Source: CAIODY01 sp046051225 (GTDB taxonomy: Bacteria; Bacteroidota; Bacteroidia; Chitinophagales; CAIODY01). From it: a DNA stretch of 64,000 nucleotides. The position numbers and the translations under genes are program-made. The stretch spans positions 62,001 through 126,000 of the forward strand of contig JBJOOR010000004.1 of NCBI GenBank assembly GCA_046051225.1, read 5' to 3'. Numbering within the stretch: position 1 is the first letter of the stretch; each line of letters starts with the position of its first letter. Positions 61,900-64,000 of the stretch are shown here, one piece after another. The notes under the pieces were generated by a model, which saw nothing but the letters and a program-made list of their open reading frames with translations, ran no database searches and was not told where the DNA came from.

Positions 61900-62042
61900 A
61901 AAACAAATTAAGTGCTTTGTTTTTATTGGCAATTTTTGGTATGCTTATTTTTGCATCTTGCCATTCATCATCAGTATGGGGTCATAAAGATGCTGAAACA
62001 CCAACAAAATTTAGATCGGATAAACGTTATATCCGCAAATAG
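61896..62042 (+). CDS. Micro-lipoprotein B, 48 residues
   Basis: It starts at the ATG that overlaps the stop of the previous gene. The signal reads MKNKLSALFLLAIFGMLIF followed by ASC, so lipidation at Cys22 is expected. The mature 27 residues are basic at the end (FRSDKRYIRK). Two adjacent micro-lipoproteins with an ATGA overlap are probably made together. Function unknown. Confidence 0.6.
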   Translation: MKNKLSALFLLAIFGMLIFASCHSSSVWGHKDAETPTKFRSDKRYIRK

Positions 62043-62100
62043 TTAAATTAATTTTTAAAATTTCAAAGCCTTGAAATTTTAAATCATAGATAAAAAATAA

Positions 62101-62352
62101 GTGAAACAATTATCAAAATTAAAAGTGGGAGAGTTTGGTGTGGTGAGTCGTTTTAGCGATGATACCGTTTCAACAAAATTAATGGAAATGGGCTGTTTGC
62201 CTGGCGAATTGGTTAGAGTGGTAAAAATTGCACCACTCGGCGATCCAATGGCAATAGAAGTTTCGGGGTATGAATTAAGCCTTCGCATGTTAGAAGCATC
62301 ATGTGTGTGGGTACACGAAAATCCAGGGCCAGAGTATGTTCGTTTAAATTAA
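62101..62352 (+). CDS. feoA: FeoA-domain protein
   Basis: An 83-residue SH3-like protein: LKVGEFGVVSRFSDDTVSTK, LMEMGCLPGELVRVVKIAPL, GDPMAIEVSGYELSLRMLEA. It begins with GTG (KQLSKLKVG). FeoA assists the FeoB ferrous iron transporter, but feoB is not adjacent here, so partner and role are inferred. It is followed by the deoxynucleoside kinase. Confidence 0.85.
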   Translation: MKQLSKLKVGEFGVVSRFSDDTVSTKLMEMGCLPGELVRVVKIAPLGDPMAIEVSGYELSLRMLEASCVWVHENPGPEYVRLN

Positions 62353-62470
62353 TTGTTTACACTTGCATTCCAGTTCAAAAAAAATCTTTCAATTTTTTAG
62401 CCAAAAACTAATGGCATTTTAAATATTGGTTGTATTTTCGGAACTCTTTAAACCTACTTCAATTTTACCC

Positions 62471-63118
62471 GTGTCGAAAAAAATTACTACCAAAAAGCCG
62501 CCTAAACATATTGCCATTGCTGGAAATATTGGCGCAGGAAAAACTACTCTTACTAAATTATTAGCCAAAAATTTTGGTTGGACACCGCATTACGAAGATG
62601 TAGAAAACAATCCTTATCTGAATGATTTTTATGAAGATATGGTGCGTTGGAGTTTTAATCTTCAAATCTATTTTTTAAATAGCCGCTTTGGGCAAATTAT
62701 TGATATTCATAAAGGCGATGAAACTGTAATTCAAGATCGTTCGATTTATGAAGATGCTTCTATCTTTGCACCAAACCTTCATGAAATGGGCTTAATGACC
62801 AGTCGTGATTTTCAAAATTATCAGTCTTTATTCAAAACTTTACATTCAATGGTTGACCCACCCGATTTGATGATTTATTTAAAAGCATCAATTGGCACAT
62901 TGGTTAATCAAATTGAAAAACGAGGCAGAGATTATGAAGATAATATTCGCTTAGATTATTTAAAACGATTGAATGAGCATTATGATAATTGGGCTAAGAA
63001 TTATAAAATGGGCAAGTTGTTAATCATCAATGTAGATGATTTGAATTTTGCAGAAAAAAAAGAAGACTTAGGCAAAGTGGTAAACATGGTAAGAGCCGAA
63101 TTTAACGGCTTGTTTTAA
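62471..63118 (+). CDS. Deoxynucleoside kinase
   Basis: The start at GTG 62471 (SKKITTKKPPKHIAIAGNIG) is tentative; a TTG at 62426 adds 15 residues. The P-loop is GNIGAGKTTLTKLLAKNFG, and the lid and substrate motifs are VIQDRSIYEDASIFA and IYLKASIGTLVNQIEKRGRD. This is the dCK/dGK-like family, which phosphorylates deoxynucleosides in salvage. Length (215) is normal. Confidence 0.9.
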   Translation: MSKKITTKKPPKHIAIAGNIGAGKTTLTKLLAKNFGWTPHYEDVENNPYLNDFYEDMVRWSFNLQIYFLNSRFGQIIDIHKGDETVIQDRSIYEDASIFAPNLHEMGLMTSRDFQNYQSLFKTLHSMVDPPDLMIYLKASIGTLVNQIEKRGRDYEDNIRLDYLKRLNEHYDNWAKNYKMGKLLIINVDDLNFAEKKEDLGKVVNMVRAEFNGLF

Positions 63119-63203
63119 TTAGACTTCTTCTGAAAATGCTTATTAACTACCTCATTTTTATCTTCTCCTACAGAGAAGAATGGTATTTTCCGAAGAAATC
63201 TAA
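63119..63203. repeat. Fold-back element between dNK and comEC
   Basis: TTAGACTTCTTCTGAAAATGC (63119-63139) pairs with 63183-63203 with three mismatches. Inside is a second stem, TCTTCTC / GAGAAGA (63161-63167 with 63173-63179). It starts in the stop region of the kinase gene. It may act as a terminator or be a small MITE-like element. Confidence 0.55.
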
Positions 63204-63218
63204 TTTTATTTTAGTGTA

Positions 63219-64000
63219 ATGAAACTCCCAACTTCATTTCAGCTTTTTATATCTCAAACTCCTTTTTTAAGATTAATCTTTCCGTTTGCCATTGGCATTT
63301 TTTTACAACTTTATTTTGAATGGTATTCGGTATTAATACCTGCTGTTGCTTTATTAGCAATAGTTGTGGGTTATATTGCTTTTCAATTTTTATCATTAAA
63401 ATTTATTTTTAAATGGTTTGAATGGAATGGCATTTTTTTGCAATTGATTTTATTTTTAGCAGGCATTATTACTACGCAATTTCAATTTATCAATCATCAA
63501 TCTAATTTTTATGGAAAATATATTTCTAATAAAAATCAAATTATCAGCATCCGATTATTAGAAAATCCGATGGAAAAAGCTGGCAGCTACAAGGCTTTGG
63601 CAGATGTTGAGTTGGTTAATCATCAATCCGTGGTGGGCAAAACAATTGTATATTTTAATAAAAATAATTTTCAGCATCGGTTTGTTTATGGCGATGTATT
63701 ATTGGTGCCTAATCATTTTACCGAAATTAAAAATTCGGGCAATCCAGGATGTTTCAATTATAAGTTTTCGTGTTTCATGCAAGATGTTACACATCAAATT
63801 TTTATAAAAGAAGGTGATTGCGAAAAAATAAATAATCATCATAACCCTTTCTACAAAAGCCTTTGGCAAGTTCGTGATTCTATACTTTCTATCATCGAAC
63901 AAAATGTAACATCGGATAAAGAACTGGGTGTAGCCCAAGCTTTGTTGATTGGTTATCGAGATAATTTAGATAAAGATTTACAACAAGTTTATTCAAACAC
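63219..64000 (+). CDS. comEC: ComEC/Rec2 competence protein, N-terminal part
   Basis: The open frame starts at ATG 63219 and runs off the right edge. The 260 visible residues start with membrane helices (RLIFPFAIGIFLQLYFEW, VLIPAVALLAIVVGY), followed by the DUF4131 region with NHFTEIKNSGNPGCFNYKFS, a typical ComEC segment, and LGVAQALLIGYRDNLDKDLQ at the start of the competence domain. It forms the inner-membrane channel for DNA uptake. Confidence 0.85.
   Translation, partial: MKLPTSFQLFISQTPFLRLIFPFAIGIFLQLYFEWYSVLIPAVALLAIVVGYIAFQFLSLKFIFKWFEWNGIFLQLILFLAGIITTQFQFINHQSNFYGKYISNKNQIISIRLLENPMEKAGSYKALADVELVNHQSVVGKTIVYFNKNNFQHRFVYGDVLLVPNHFTEIKNSGNPGCFNYKFSCFMQDVTHQIFIKEGDCEKINNHHNPFYKSLWQVRDSILSIIEQNVTSDKELGVAQALLIGYRDNLDKDLQQVYSN

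Overview
The window is chromosomal DNA of an AT-rich member of the Bacteroidota. The evidence is a gliding/type IX secretion protein (GldN), a PorV/PorQ-like barrel, several secreted proteins with C-terminal type IX sorting domains, promoters of the Bacteroidota form (TTTG, 19-21 bases, TAnnTTTG), a Bacteroidota-style small SRP RNA, and many lipoproteins and outer-membrane barrels. The genus cannot be named from the sequence. About 90 percent of the window is ordinary coding sequence. No rRNA, CRISPR array, prophage or intact transposase is visible.

Layout. 1-5.2 kb: the end of a small metal-binding-like protein, an MFS transporter, then an arsenic-type operon (arsR, DUF6428 protein, thioredoxin-type arsenate reductase, MerT-like Cys-rich membrane protein, aquaporin) and a gene of unknown function. 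5.25-5.94 kb is non-coding. 5.9-9.3 kb: an HxlR regulator divergent from a DinB-family gene, and an operon of one ArsR-type repressor with four SRPBCC/AHSA1 proteins whose promoter carries two matching palindromes. 9.5-12.4 kb: the reverse-strand tRNA-Thr/Tyr/Gly/Thr-tuf-tRNA-Trp-secE-nusG unit with a clear promoter; a degenerate tRNA lies within it, and nusG ends in a terminator with no ribosomal protein genes after it. 12.6-15.8 kb: an outer-membrane protein, an LMW phosphatase and an S9 peptidase. 15.9-20.6 kb: a reverse-strand accessory block with a frameshifted MORN-GldN-like gene, an unknown protein, a TPR protein, a lipoprotein and gldN.

20.8-31.2 kb: chromate transporter, two-domain parvulin PPIase, rlmD, MORN-repeat lipoprotein, YqeY protein, PorV/PorQ-like barrel, HAD phosphatase, tRNA(CAT), and a repeat protein with a peptidoglycan-binding end. 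31.3-34.5 kb: SRP RNA, four-helix-bundle protein, transaldolase, prs, and a small secreted orphan lying between two copies of the prs 3' end. 34.5-45.9 kb: POT peptide transporter, PKD-like protein, lon, a membrane orphan between 96-bp direct repeats, beta-helix lipoprotein, DEAD-box helicase with a long leader, nth, NTF2-like and DUF1415 genes. 46-49.4 kb: miaB, nrnA and an FKBP lipoprotein in one operon. 49.4-56.7 kb: a repeat-rich intergenic region, a small sorting-domain protein, and a 1848-residue secreted protein with 21 internal repeats. 56.9-64 kb: lpxD, TolB-like propeller, pheT, two micro-lipoproteins, feoA, deoxynucleoside kinase and the start of comEC.

The most unusual theme is architectural. 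Three times in 18 kb, a small orphan or secreted protein gene sits between direct repeats of 35-96 bp. In two cases the repeat is a copied 3' gene end; in the third, and again at the sorting-domain locus, it includes a hairpin that also occurs elsewhere in the window with compensating stem changes. An 82-bp perfect repeat likewise gives two unrelated secreted proteins the same leader and signal peptide. Together these suggest small cassettes gained, lost or shuffled by recombination at short duplications.
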